Shown here: one piece after another, positions 36,130 to 49,169 of the stretch
How positions within the stretch are numbered: the first letter of the stretch is position 1
Layout: every line of letters starts with the position of its first letter
NCBI RefSeq assembly: GCF_023159225.1
Contig: NC_063188.1
Span: 17,939,086 to 18,003,085, forward strand
Length of the DNA stretch: 64,000 nucleotides
Origin: Perognathus longimembris pacificus
Lineage: Eukaryota; Chordata; Mammalia; Rodentia; Heteromyidae
Direction: 5' to 3'
Translations under genes and position numbers: made by a program
Notes under the pieces: model-generated
Databases searched by the model: none
Told to the model about the DNA's origin: nothing
Seen by the model: the letters and a program-made list of their open reading frames with translations, nothing else

Positions 36130-37495
36130 TTGCAGCTGTTTTCATTCCTTTGTCCCTAAATTTCTTCAAACTTTTTTTTCTAGCTGTGAATTAAGCAATC
36201 CTCTCAGAAATGAGACTTTCATTCAGTATACAAAGGCATTTTTTAAAGATTTTTTTTAACGTCAACATTTGGCTAAGATCTGTTGCTTGACCAAATCAAA
36301 ATATATTTTTAACAATATTACATGTAAGACCAATTTGATTTTGCTGTTGCCTTACATTAGCACACTGGGAATGTGTTCCCATGCATTCTCCCTTCTCACA
36401 TTGGGGAGCACCTTATGGATGTGTTAAACATAAAGAGTGGTAGGTATCAAGAAGATATTTCATAGATGGTGTGAATTCTGTATATTTCCAAGAGGGGAGC
36501 ATGGCTTGTTTGGGGGCCTGTTCTGGTATATGTCCACGGCTCCTCTTATCCTTCTCTGGGAAAATTTACTTGATTGGACACTTCTTTTCCTGAGAGTATA
36601 AATAATATCTACAAAGTACAAGTTCAATTCCATGTCTCCCACTAAGTGCTATTCTTTAATTGAAGTTACTCTATCATAAAAATACCTTGTGTCATATGTT
36701 AGCTATTTTAAGTGGCAAAAGAAATAACTTCCTATATCAATATCTAGAACTAGTGTGAAGTGAATTTGTTTAAAATAAGGGAGTAATTTTAGATAAAGCT
36801 CAAATTTCTATTATCTTTCTTAATGATATTGACAAAATGTGGTTTATGGTTTCATTTATAAACTAGTTAGAAAAACATGGTCAAATAAGCCAATGTACCT
36901 GCTGATTTATTTCTGAGACAACCAAAGCCATATGGTCTTTATAAATTGATAAAAGCAAAGACAATTTCTTTCATGTGTCTCACTTTCTAAATGTCATATT
37001 TATTTATCCTTAGACAAGATACTTCACCTCTGGGTTTCTGTATGCAAAATAACATTGCTGTCCTATTTCCTTGTAGTATTGAGTGAATTTATGGATTAAT
37101 AATTCAAAAAATGTTTTATTGGATTAATCTAGTGGTTGTTTCATAGTATATCACAGACACACAATAATACAGCAAAATTATAAATCTGGATATTTGTATC
37201 TTTCCTCTGGATTATTTTGGTCCCTTGTCATGGTTTAATAAGAATTTAAGACCTGCCAGATTGTGTCATACAAATATTCACTTCTAACCTGACTCTCTCC
37301 TCAATTCTGTCTGTAAGAAAACCTTTGTGGTAAAATGGGTATGTTTGGCTTTTCATGGCATAAACCTTAAAATCTTCCAAATAATCTCTTTTCATTTTCC
37401 AAATGGTCATTTTAGACATATTCTTTTTTATCTGTAATTGGCAGATATGTATTGCATACTTAATCATGTACATACATATACACATAAAACATGAG
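36130..37495. other. Unique sequence, nothing recognised
   Basis: No gene or repeat that I can name. The open frame at 37,246-37,515 (minus) ends in an L1 3'UTR and shows no domain. Confidence 0.35.
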
Positions 37496-37499
37496 TTTT

Positions 37500-37870
37500 T
37501 TCTTTTTCTTAGCAATTGTACAAATAATGGGTATCACAATAACATTTACATACATGCATATAATGTGCTTTGATCATATTCATCCCTCTACTATAATACG
37601 ATATTTTGAAATATGTATTATATCACATTCTTATCAGTTTTTATAGTGAAAACATGAAATTTCCTCTATTTGCAATTCTAGGTACATTATATATGACTAT
37701 TTCATGCTCCACAACAGATCTCTTGCTTATATTTCTTGTGTAATGGAAATTTTTTATACTTTGACCCTTAAGAATCTTAACTACTTTTTGTTCTTTAAGG
37801 ATGTGCCACAAATACATTTATCTTAGTGTTGTTGTTACCTTCTTGTATTTTAGTGTATTTTTCTACATTC
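37500..37870 (-). mobile_element. Old LINE-1 3'UTR fragment, antisense
   Basis: 'cagatctcttgcttatattt' (with one preceding A), 'ttttatactttgaccctta' and an upstream 'attgtacaaataatggg' match the antisense 3'UTR of intermediate-age mammalian L1. Confidence 0.55.
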
Positions 37871-40800
37871 TAATGTGTACTCACTGGGTTGCCTGATTTA
37901 CTGACAAAACAAGCTGAATGTTTTGCAATGTTATAGATATAGCCAAAGACACACACACCAAATAAACAAATTGAACAGAGAAATGTGTGTGATAGCTTAG
38001 CTTGAGGACAATGTCAGGCTCCGTTGGCATTTAATAAGATCCATTTTCAGGGAAACCAAAGGGGATGGCAAGATCAATGATCAGATCAGGTTAGCATCAA
38101 ATGTCATTGATCATGAAAAATGTAGGAACTGATGGTAGACTTGAGTCATAGCTAAAGATCAGGTGGTATCTCATATCTGTGTGTGTAAGTGCCTTTTCTG
38201 ATCATATCACATGTGACTAGCATTCTCACTTGATTTCAAGATAAAAGTTACATAAGAAAATCCCATGGCCTGGGCCATATGTTTCCAGATGATTTCGTTT
38301 CTGATAAAATCACTAACTTGGAAGCGGGCAGTATTGATAGAAGTGTAGAATCCTAGGGAACTGGCAAGGAATGGATCTTCTGCAAGCAAATTTATAAACA
38401 CTCAGAAAAATTCCTTGAACCTCTTAGTTTTCTCATTTGAAAAATGAGAATAATAGTATCTATTCTTGTTCAAGTGAAAAACCTATGAGCAGTGCTTTTC
38501 TCATAATAAATACTCTCCAAATGTTTTCTGTTAGCTCTTGAGTTATAGATACAAGAGACAGTTGGAAGAGAAAAAGTCACTGTTTGCACTGATCAAGCAG
38601 AAATGGAGATTGTGCCTTTAGATGTTCGGCCATGAAGGTGTGCTAATACTTCACAAACCCTGATCAATTTACCAATCTAGTCATTGGCTCAAGCTGAACA
38701 ATTGCACTTCTCTGCAGGAGTTGATTGCTTTATTGTTTGGCTGAGAATGGGAATATCCTGCAGAAAACATGGCTCCACAACTCAGAATGGGCCAAGTTGA
38801 AGGTACTTCTTTCCCTAAAATTTACAAAGAAAAGAATTCACTTATCCTCCCAAGGCAAGCAAGGTGAGGGCAGAAGGAATACTACTTGAAAGGAATTCTC
38901 TCCTCATGGAGATATAACAGAAGGAATGAAGTATTGATTTTTAATGAGGACACTCAAGAGAGGGAAAACACCTTACCACTTCAAGTACCATCATTTCATA
39001 TCCTCAAAATAGAAAGCACATAATTTCAAAGTGAAGCAAAGCCCTTTCATAAATTTAGCTTCCTGCCACATTACCCTTATTTCTTACAGACTTGTGAAAT
39101 TCCATTAGGATTTGGCACTGGTCCTCGCAACTAGCTTTTGGGAGCCAATGAAATAGTTGATTTTTAAGATCCTTCTAACCACTATATGTTATAATTCTAT
39201 GAGAGAATTTCATTTGTAGCTGATATACAGAAAAGAACTAAAGGACTGCACCTTGGTCAAGGGACAGGCAGATCCTGAAAGTATGTTTGTGAGAAAGTTG
39301 GCAGTCAACCCACAACACAGTATTTTCCCCCTTGGTATTCTTAATCATATTTCCCAACTGTCAATATGGAGAAAGAATTACCCCCAAAGGTCAGAGGGTT
39401 GTTGTGAAGAGAACTCGATGTTGAACCTTTGTGTCCAACCTTGGGCTTTGGGATTTCCTTCCCCAGCCTATGTGTCATGAGAGGTAGAAGAAACGACAGA
39501 AATGTCAATTTCTACATCACTCTTATTAATAACATTTCAAATGTATTCATTTCTTTGTCTTAATATTTTATTACTGGCTTGTAGTTCTCCTCATCCCACG
39601 TGTGATCCCACTCCTCCACCTCATGAGCTGATGAAACAGCATTGTAGTAAACTGAAATAGAATGCCACATATCCAGGGTGATTTATAGCTAATGTGAAAT
39701 TTTATCCTAACCCAAAAGTCAAGGAGTAGTAATCCCAAGCTATTTCAAAATTCATATTACAAGACAGACAATCAGATACCCCCAAACCACAACATCTTGT
39801 ACTCTATTAATCCTATACTGACAAACCTTTTGGTTTGCATTTGTATTTCCAAATAAATGCAAGCATATGTCACACTTTTTTTTTTATTGATTTTGGACTT
39901 TCCTAGGAAGGAGGAAACACTGTTAAATTATAATAAATGGTGTCAACTAAAACAAAGAGCGCAAAACCCTTTAAGAAGGCATTTGTTGCAGAATATAGTT
40001 TGATTTGTTGGTGTCAGTTGAAATCATGTCAAAATAATGTCTTCGGAAACCAAATAAAAATTTGCTTGCAAATTTGTCTGCAGCAAGCATTTCTAGAGCA
40101 TAAAAATCCTTAAGAATCAATATGGTTTTATTCAGTATGCAAATGTACTGAACAGCATTACAGCAAAAATTCCATTGCTGTTATATGATAGTGTTAGTGA
40201 ATTAATAAATAATAATAGATGATAAATAATATAGTGACTGAATTAGATAATACATTTATGAAGAAGTAGAGGGAGGAAAAGATTAAGGGGAATAGTCTTG
40301 GGAGAAGATCAATTTTCAGATAAGCTAACATAACATTTTATATTCAGAAAATTAATGAAGTTTAGTCCTGTAGCTTACAAAAGTCCAGTTAAACTAAATT
40401 CCATTGAAGCCTTAAAAAAAGGAGAAGCAAAATGCCTAGTGCTGAAGTGAGAACTATTTGAGTTCTAATATTAGTCACCCTGCATCTATATTTTGCATAA
40501 CTATGTTTGCCTTCCAGGTAATTGGAAATTTAATTGCTATCAGAATAAAATTTGAGTCTTATTTCTAATTATGTCAGTGCAATGTATTCCAATGTGCATT
40601 TTGAAGAGTCACTATAATTAGGCAAATAGGAGGGCTTTCTGCTGAAACTGAGCTTCAGTGTAAAATAAAACCAGTTTGTCTTTGGCACACCCCAAGTCAT
40701 CTTTCTGCTTTACATTACTATGGAGTCTGAACCAAATATGACCTTCTTGACTCTCCTTCAGTTATTTCTTCAAACTGAAGCAGATCCATCCTATTTTCCC

Positions 40801-42755
40801 TTCCCTCTAATCTTATTCTCAATGGGTTGAAAGGAACTAATCTGATAAACTAGTTAATTTGTTTAACCCTTACCTCTCTATTAGTTTATTCTCATTTTTT
40901 GCCAAGTTAAAAAATATACAATAAACTCAACCTCAGCCACTATCTACTATAACCATAGTTTCATAAAAGAAAGGACACTTTAATGTCCATCTCAGAATAA
41001 TACTCAGTTACTTCTTACTGAGTACAGTTTATTACAAACTCTTATCATACTGACTTCATTTTTCTGGTTTTGTAAATGAGGAAGAAGTGCAACTTTCATC
41101 ACAGCCCATCACTATTTTGTAGAACTGGTGTTTGAAAACTGCTAGTGTAAATCAAAAGCATTGCTGTGATGTTAAGAATGAGCGTGATGTTTCTCATTGC
41201 TGATTTTCTTTGGCGGGGTGAAATATAGTTTTGGAACAAAGGAGGAAGAAGCTATGATGCTTGTCTTAGGGATCAGACAGTAAGAGCAGGCTCCAGGGTA
41301 AAGCAGAAAGAATGTATGGACTATAGGAATGACAAGGCCAGATCAGTGGGGAAGGGGGGCTTAGTAGAAAAGGTCACAGGGGCCTTGCAAACATGGCTAC
41401 TCAAGGGGAAATGCCTGTGGGTACTTTCCTTGGCGTTCTCAGCTTCTTTGACATGAATGGTTAGAACTGCAGTGCTTTGTGTGTTGGGGCTGGCCTTTTG
41501 CTATCTATATCACACAGTGCAGCCAGCTTCCTTGTTGCAATGTTAAATAGTACAATTTCCTTTCCTTTGTAAAGCACTGTTCATATTACCCCATTGCAGG
41601 TTGGCAAGATAGCATTTTTTTTATTGATTTGAATTCTGAAAAGAATCCTATGTCTCCTAAAATGAGGGAGAAAAATAGTGCTAAATTGTGTATATGGTTA
41701 GTGTGCATATTTATTCCCATTTCCAAACCATAGCCAGTTTTCTTTGCAAAAAATAGACCAAAAGTGCTAAATCAAAGCTTGAACTAAGTGCTGTCAGTCT
41801 TCTGGTTTTGGGTGTTATTAGAAGCATTATGAGGGAAAAAAATCCAACAGAACAATGCCGTGTTGTTAGTTGTGAATGAAACCTATAGACCATGAGAGGG
41901 AGTACTTTAGCTGCTGTGAAAGGGCTCAGAGGGAGACAGATAATAAATGTACAACAAACAATCCAATGTCAGAAATGATCACTATTGCAAAATGAGACTG
42001 AAAGCCTTATTTTTTTAACCAATTTCTCCAGATGAAGTTCCAACTCTGGCTATGCCCAATATTAGCTGGATAATTGTTTGAATCCGGCTAAGGTGGAATC
42101 TTAAAAGGACAAAGAGGATTTGCTCACTAACGGGTAAGAGAGGTACTTGTCATGCATGCTTAAATGTGCTAATAGTTCTGGTCTTTAATGGTACTGACTT
42201 AATGAAGATGATGTTATGCATTTTTAATTGTTCTCCTCTAATTTGACATTAGCCATGCCTTTCTGACCAATGTGGAGATTTGTTGATCAGTACTGACATT
42301 TCCTGAAACTGAATCTTTAGATTGTCACTTCCTTTCACTTTTCCATTGCCTTTGTCTTGTGCTTTGCAATTCTTTATGGGCTCCACTTGCAGGCCCAGAA
42401 CATTTCTCATTCCATTCTTAAATCAAGGTTTAAAATGGCAGAAAATATACCAGTAACCTTAGACTCTTTAATGGGTCTTGAAACACTGAAGTAAAAGTGA
42501 GCTTCATGCATTGATTCTGTCACTGAATTATGGTGCTCTCCACCCCTCTTTCTAGATGACTTTTCTTTGATCTCCTACTCTATAGCTTGTCCAGTAGTTT
42601 GGCTCTGAATACCTCTCGTGCTGAATCTCCATTCTGAACCATGCTACCTCCTGCCAGTCTTCTTTTCCTGAGTCTTTCCCAGTGCGAACACCGTGAAACC
42701 CTATCAACTGAAAAGAGATGGCCACATCATAATGATGATAGACACTATGATATTT
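37871..42755. other. Long repeat-poor stretch, no gene
   Basis: Apart from a MIR-like trace at 38,400-38,530 and possibly one at 41,020-41,150, I recognise no repeats in almost 5 kb. No open frame looks like an exon: the longest (39,253-39,480) has no recognisable domain. The 39,950-40,700 and 41,690-42,330 parts are dense in AT-rich, TAAT-containing words that are typical of conserved noncoding DNA. That is an impression, not a measurement. Confidence 0.4.
38400..38530 (+). repeat. MIR SINE fragment
   Basis: 'ccttgaacctcttagttttc', 'tcatttgaaaaatgagaata' and 'cagtgcttttctcataataa' follow the sense MIR core. Confidence 0.6.
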
Positions 42756-42758
42756 TAT

Positions 42759-42999
42759 GCTAGTACTGTGGCTTGAACTCATATCCTAGGCACTGTCCCT
42801 TAGCTTTTTCATGGAAGCCTGGCATTCTGTTACACAAGCCACAGGCACTTCTGGCTTTTGGTGGTTAATTGGAGATAAGAGTCTCATGGACTTTCCTGTC
42901 CTGGCTGGTTTTGACCCTCGATCTGATTTTGACCTTTGAGCCTCAGATATCAGTCTCCTGCATAGTTAAGATTATAGTCATGGGCTACTGGTACCCAAC
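42759..42999 (-). mobile_element. B1/Geo dimeric SINE, diverged
   Basis: A Geo unit ('gtggcttgaactcatatcct') is followed by a B1-like unit, ending 'ctactggtacccaact'. An internal 'gatctgattttgacc' duplication lengthens it slightly. Open frames on both strands across it are artefacts. Confidence 0.72.
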
Positions 43000-43224
43000 T
43001 GATACCATGTCTTATTTCTGGGTTGGAATCTTTCTGTATTTATTGTTGCTGAGTTGGGTCTCTTCCCTCATGGTACCTGAAATTTCTTGTTATTAGATAT
43101 TCAGCCTTTAACATAAGGGGTTATGTCTGTAGGTGATGTCTATAATGTCATAATGAGGATGTGCCAAAAAGCTATGATAGTAACTAAATTCAAATATATA
43201 ATGTTTCAGTACAGGAGTTTATTT

Positions 43225-43520
43225 CTTGCTCACTTAGCAATCCTGTGTGGGTTTTTGGTTTGACAAGGTGGTTTTTCTCACTATAGTCATTTACAAAGAT
43301 TCAGACTTTTCTTATCCCATGGCCCCTCAGTTCCCTAGGTCTTCATTGGTTGGCATCTACACTTAGCTGGTAGAATGGATCACCAAACTTAGAGCCAGAC
43401 ACATCTCTTAAAAGCTTGTCCTGTAGGTGGCGCCTTAAACATGTTCTCACATGTCATTGATCAGAATTTAATGACGTGGTCACATCTAATTTCAAGGGAT
43501 ACTGGGGGATGTAGTTTAAT
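43225..43520 (-). repeat. Old MER-type repeat fragment
   Basis: 'gtttatttcttgctcact' at the left and 'gggatactgggggatgtagt' at the right resemble the two ends of a common old mammalian interspersed repeat. The family name is left open. Confidence 0.4.
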
Positions 43521-43891
43521 CATTTATGGTATTACAGAGTTTGGAGAATAGACTTTGGAGCATAGTTTAAAGTCTTTGCCATAAAAGATAAGTACAACAA
43601 TAATTTGTTTTCAACCTTTCATACCTTAAACCAGTTTTATACATTAAGTTGTGAATACTTGGGAAAAACAAATTATGAAATAATAGAATATTGATAGGAT
43701 CCAATGTTTGAATCATTGATAGTAAAGATCATGTTTCACTGAAGTGAGAAATTTGGGGGAGGGAAACAAAACTCTTACAAAGTGAGGAGTCAATATAAGA
43801 GTACTGGGAATAAGAGAGACAAAGGATAGCACTGGTACTATAGTCAAAATGCTTGGCAAGTGAGGGTCTTTATTTTTTATTTTTCTTTTTG

Positions 43892-44081
43892 CCAGTCCTG
43901 GGCCTTGAACTCAGGGCCTGAGCACTATCCCTGGCTTCTTTTTGCTCAAGGCTAGCACTCTGCCACTTGAGCCACAGCGCCACTTCTGGCCATTTTCTAT
44001 ATATGTGGTGCTGGGGAATTGAACCCAGGGCTTCATGTACAGGAGGCAAGTACTCTTGCCACTAGGCCATATTCCCAGCCC
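43892..44081 (-). mobile_element. IDL-Geo SINE
   Basis: One of the best preserved copies. The antisense Geo unit has 'gctcaaggctagcactctgc' and 'cacagcgccacttctggcc'. The IDL unit ends 'aggccatattcccagccct'. CpGs survive in the Geo unit, which suggests a comparatively young insertion. Confidence 0.9.
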
Positions 44082-44929
44082 TGGGGAAAGTTTTAACTCA
44101 TGTGTATATTTAAATTTTTCCTTAGCCACTTATCTGTCAAGCCAAAATCTTACCCATTGAATAAGCAAGGAATGGGAGCTCCAATGACATCTGGTCATCA
44201 AATATGCATTGAGTGCTTACTATGAAACAGGCACAACAGTTTTGAGAGATACACATAAAACATAAAAGTATAACTAAAAGTGGCTATATAATTATCACTT
44301 TGCCAAATGATAAGAAGTATAATGAGATATTGAAATGGAGCCTAGGTTGGTAGGGCTAGGTGATGCTGTAGGCTTACAAATTAGATGAGGTATCCAGAAA
44401 ATACTGGTATCTAATATCAAATTTAAGGAGAGAGCAGAAGCAAAACAAGGTAAACAAGGACTAAGCTCTCATTCATTTACATTTCCTTTCCCTCACGACA
44501 CCCCAGATGCAGAGACTGCCCTTTGCTGGTGACTGATTGATACATCCTTAGCCAGCTGGGCTGAAGTAGGAGTTGAGGTGAGTGAGAAGGTGGAGGTTGC
44601 CTACCAAATGAGTCTCAGATGATGTTAATGGGGTTGAATCTGATGTATGTTCAGCCTGCGAACACTTTGCAAAGGTAGACAGAAAGGCAAAGATCTGGAG
44701 ATACAGAGACAGAAAATAGAGATCTTGCTTTTTAAACTTGTCTTTGATATGGTCACTAGATGGCAAAAGAATCATTGAAGGTAGAGTATCAAAAGTTGTC
44801 ATGTATTCTATATGAATAGATTTCTAAGGGTCTTAGGGCCTTATTAGTGTAGACAGTTATCAGTGTAAAGTATTGTTAGGAGTGCTCCAAAATGGCCTTT
44901 CCTTGCAGTGTGTGAAACTCTTATCATTA

Positions 44930-45190
44930 ACATTCATTAAGAACTTTCTAAAGCAATTTTCATAAACTAAGTTTATTTGGCCAAAAGTTAGGTAGCACTA
45001 TTTTCATGGATATTGCTATACCTAATCCTTATAAGAACCATATGGCATAAGTACTATTTTCATACAACCATTTTTATAAATTAAAAAAAGAGAAAATGGC
45101 TTGAAAACACACAGCTACTAATTGGCGCAGCTGGGATTGCAAATGTAGACAGCCTGGCTCCTGAGTCTATACTCTTATCCATTGCATAAC
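44930..45190 (-). repeat. MIR SINE
   Basis: A well-ordered antisense MIR: 'aatccttataagaaccatat', 'cacacagctactaattggc', 'gcagctgggattgcaaatg' and 'agcctggctcctgagtcta'. Confidence 0.75.
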
Positions 45191-45194
45191 ATGA

Positions 45195-47680
45195 CCTGTT
45201 AGCATAACATGTTACATTTTGGAGTGTGTGAAGGATGTTGTAGCAGAATCATACTATCATCCTTTCCATCTAGTAGAGAGCATCAGGATTAGAGGGAAGG
45301 GGGCAAAAGAAGTCTCGAGGAGACTGTTGGGGTCCAGGATGTCATAATGAGTGCATTGTTAACAGGCCAGATCCATCCACCACCTAATTTCCCTAAGCAT
45401 GTATTATTCAAGGACTAGTGTGCTTTTACCTCTTTTCCTAGTTTGTATGAATTTTCTTCCAGCGATTAGCATTTCTAGTCTCATCTCCCTTTAAAATCGT
45501 TTTATGTAGTGCATGCAGAGGTAGTATAGGCTGAATAGGTAAGTAGATAGACTGTCATTCACTTAGGGAGCAAAGGGCGGTTAGGACTGACTGAGAAGCC
45601 ATGGGAAACCATCTTAAAATTGTTTTCTTGGTTCTGTATTTAGAGGCAATGTATCTTGCTGTCACAGAACAGCTCTTTGGATGCTGCTCTGCCAGGATTG
45701 CTTTTCCTTGCCTGACTTCCCCATGGATAATTTGGGACTAGGCATTTCTCTCAGATCACTTAAAAGCTCTTGTTAGCTATTCCCAGTCATGTGTCTCCCT
45801 GATACTGTACTCTGTAACTGACTGACAGTTGGTTCTATTGCTATCTGTCCAGAATGTTTTCACCTAGTGTTACACAGCCCCTGGCTTTCAGTCCACAGCT
45901 TTCTATGGCTTTTCAAATCTTGGATTAAACTTACATGTCTCACTAGATATTCCATAGTTATGCCTCATAGGATGAGATGATGATTTAATGGATATTTCCT
46001 TGCCTTATCTTGTCCCTAAAATAATTTTTCTGGGTAGATATTACAACTAAGTCAGTTAGCCAGCAGAAATCCACGCACCTACTACGCATAGGATGTTGAT
46101 AAACCATTTCATGTTCAAGGCAATTTGAGCCAGCTATTGCATTCCTTGGTAGAGAAAAAAATATTATCTTAACTGACAAACAGACTTTTTATTTCCTTTG
46201 CATGACTGGGGATTCAGCTCCTACACTTTGGCGCTGAGCTCGTTGTCTTCATAATTAATGCTTAAAAGAGCAGATTTGGAAAGTACATGGGAACAAGAGG
46301 CTAAGTCTCTGGAGGGAGCCTGAGAAGTGGACTCAGTGCTTCCTACACACACACCATTAATTCCCCATGGTCATATGTAGGGAATACAAATGCCCTTCTC
46401 AGGCTCTCTGGTTCAATTTCACCATAAGACAATTGACCTATCGCCACTGTGAGGAGCAAAGCCTCAAACAAAGCAGCTGCCGAAAGGACTTTGTCAAGCT
46501 GGAAATGAATTATTAATATGGCTCTGAAAGGGAAAGCATCAGAAACCAGGCTTTTTATTATTTACATTAATGAGCTGAAAGATGATGCTGTGAACAAAAT
46601 CCCAAGTTTGGAGAATGCTACAGTTTGAAGTGCAACAGTGAGTGAAGAAACAATGAAATCCAACAAATGTAAATTCAGACTAATATGTCTCTGAACAAAG
46701 AATCCAAGGAGGGAATATTTTCAGAATAAGAAAGGGCTAAAGCAGGGCTGCAAGTCATTATTGCAATTCCCTTCTCTCCGTTTGTTTGAGAATGAAGCTC
46801 TGACTTAGGAAGGCAAGAAAGAAATGCCTAGATTACCTGCTGGACACAATACAATGCACCTATCAAAGGCTGCCGCATTATCTCTATTAGAGATGTGTGC
46901 TCAATGCAATATGCCATTCACCTCTTATCTGGTTTGAACTGTAAAAGTAAATTATTCTAATACAATACATTCGGTTCCCCAGGGAGATTCTGAGTCTTCA
47001 CAGCTTGATTGGCAGAGGAATGTTGTATATGCAAGCTTTCTGTATATTTCCTCTACACCTGGTTACTTTCCTTTTGCGACAGAGAGCTCTGTTTGCTTCC
47101 CTCCTGCCTTTTCTTCATTGGAAATGATTTTTTTTTCTTAACATACTCTTCATTCCAGCTATTTATTCTATTTGTTCTCCCTGTTAATCCTTCTCGGACA
47201 ATGCCAGAATTGATGCTTGTTTTTACATAAAACATAAAAGATGAGGCAACATTTTGTCCTATTAGAGTAAATCCTTTCCCAGACTATTATTTCTATTTTG
47301 TTTGAAATGTACTTGGTCCTATTATGTTACTTTTGTTCCTGAAAAATTGGCCATGTATCATTCTTCACATGTCTATTGCAGAATTCTCAATTTTGGCCAT
47401 TTTCTGACCAAAGTTTTGTTCTCACTTTCTCCATTGTCCATTGTGTGGGAACTAGCTTGCCTACTTGACCTACATCCAGTGCCTTTTCTGATTATGAGCA
47501 CCTGTATAATCTCTACTAAATGTACTGACTTCTCTGGTTTACATATTTCCTTCTTTTCTAAAAACCACTGTAATTAATACTTTGAAGAAATGCCATCATG
47601 GACAATTGTTCCTTGTAAAGCTCTACTATTTCTTTTCAAGAATGCTTTGGGTCAAATTGGTGAAAGATAAGAGGATGGAT
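45195..47680. other. Repeat-poor sequence; candidate conserved noncoding DNA
   Basis: No exon, RNA gene or repeat recognised. 46,400-46,980 stands out for mixed, non-repetitive, moderately GC sequence with surviving CpGs ('gacctatcgccactgtgag', 'cagctgccgaaaggact'), unlike the surrounding AT-rich DNA. Whether it is conserved cannot be told from one sequence. Confidence 0.35.
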
Positions 47681-47681
47681 A

Positions 47682-47683
<2 letters not shown>

Positions 47684-47727
<44 letters not shown>
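47684..47727. repeat. (GT)n microsatellite
   Basis: About 22 uninterrupted units. Confidence 0.95.
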
Positions 47728-47729
<2 letters not shown>

Positions 47730-48119
47730 CTTGGAAATTGCATTTATCACTTTCTGTTTAATATTTATTGCAGCAAGGTAGCACATAGCACATTTGAAGA
47801 TATTTTCAAACTGCCAATTATATTGTCTTACAGCAATAGTTTTTGAGCTCTGGATCGTAATCCTGATTCCTGAGTCTGGAAAGTCTTTGGCAATATTTGG
47901 GAAAAGTTTGATCTCATTTAGCTGCTTCTATTTAGTAGTGGCTAGGAAAATGGAAAGGAGTATCTTTTTGAAGTAGTAATAGTTATGGCTTATCATAAAT
48001 GATCTTTGGTATCTTCTAGTTTAAAAGTTGTTTTCAAATGCGTTATCCTCTTTAGCCCTTTTATTAGATTGAACTATACAAATTGCCTGTATTTTGAGCA
48101 TTTGCGCTACAAAAATGAA

Positions 48120-48245
48120 TTAGCCATTTAATGTAGCTCAATCTCATAATTTATAGGTGAGAAAATTGAGGCTTAGTATAATTAAGTGGCTTATATAAGC
48201 ACACTCACTTCACTTCATAGAGTTGGGGTTCAGATTCCCTTGTTG
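48120..48245 (-). repeat. MIR fragment
   Basis: 'gtgagaaaattgaggcttag' and 'gagttggggttcagattcc' match antisense MIR. Confidence 0.6.
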
Positions 48246-48899
48246 CACTCTCATTTTCCCCTTTGTTCATTTTTTGCTTCAAGTTTAAGATCCTATAAAA
48301 AGCACTGGCCATAAGTTCCAGAGCTCAAGTACCAAGTTTTATCTATAATAACTCATGCAAATAAATGATTTTAAAATGCTTCTGAATATTTTAGGGACAG
48401 TGTCAAAATTGTCAAAGAAAAAATTATTCCCCAAACAGTCCCAGCTGTGTCTTCTGCTTTGAAATATGATATTATCTGGATATCATTACCTCATTATCAT
48501 TCCTCCTGATCTTAAGAAAACGATTATTTACTACCTTTTCCCCTTTCTCTCCTGTTCATACTGCCTCTTGGCTACCAATGTATTTGTCATGAGCTGAATT
48601 TCTTGAGCTATTCTCTTTGTTTTGTAGTCTTTTTCTTGACCAATATCTAACTGTGCCACTGACCCTAATGCAAATGCAATTGAATTAATTTCACTGAATA
48701 ATACTGTGGAAGAGGAAAACTGGAATGTGGAATCAGACTTCCCAGCAGGAACCATAGCCACTTGCTATATACGAGCTTCCTGTTTTCTAACCCTCTTGGA
48801 AGCTTCAAGAAGATGCTGGCAGGTGCCCCGCCTTGCAATGCTGCTAATGCTGTCACCAGGGAACACCTTTCAGACTTGAACAGCCTCCTCTCTCTGCTG

Positions 48900-49160
48900 G
48901 GCCACAATACTATTATGAAGTGGTGCTTCACTCAATTAAGTCAAACTGGTGAGCACCGTGCATATTAATGAGCATCCTAATGAGCATTAATTTTTGATGT
49001 TCTTTGTTAACAAGCATTATAAACTATGACAAATTTTGGTTTGACATTGTGCCAAAATGAGGATGAGTGGTTGTTTAAAGCTGTAAATCTAAATGATTCC
49101 CATGGGACTTGGAGGGCTCTTCATTAATATTTCTGAGGCTCCCAATGTCAAATGAGACTA
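48900..49160. promoter_or_regulatory. Homeodomain-like TAAT motif cluster (candidate enhancer)
   Basis: The 10-mer TAATGAGCAT occurs at 48,966-48,975 and again at 48,978-48,987, one 12-base period apart. It continues into 'taatttttgatg' and further TAAT/ATTA words. The cluster lies in repeat-free sequence. Such phased TAAT cores are typical homeodomain targets, but function is pure inference. Confidence 0.25.
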
Positions 49161-49169
49161 ATATATGGC

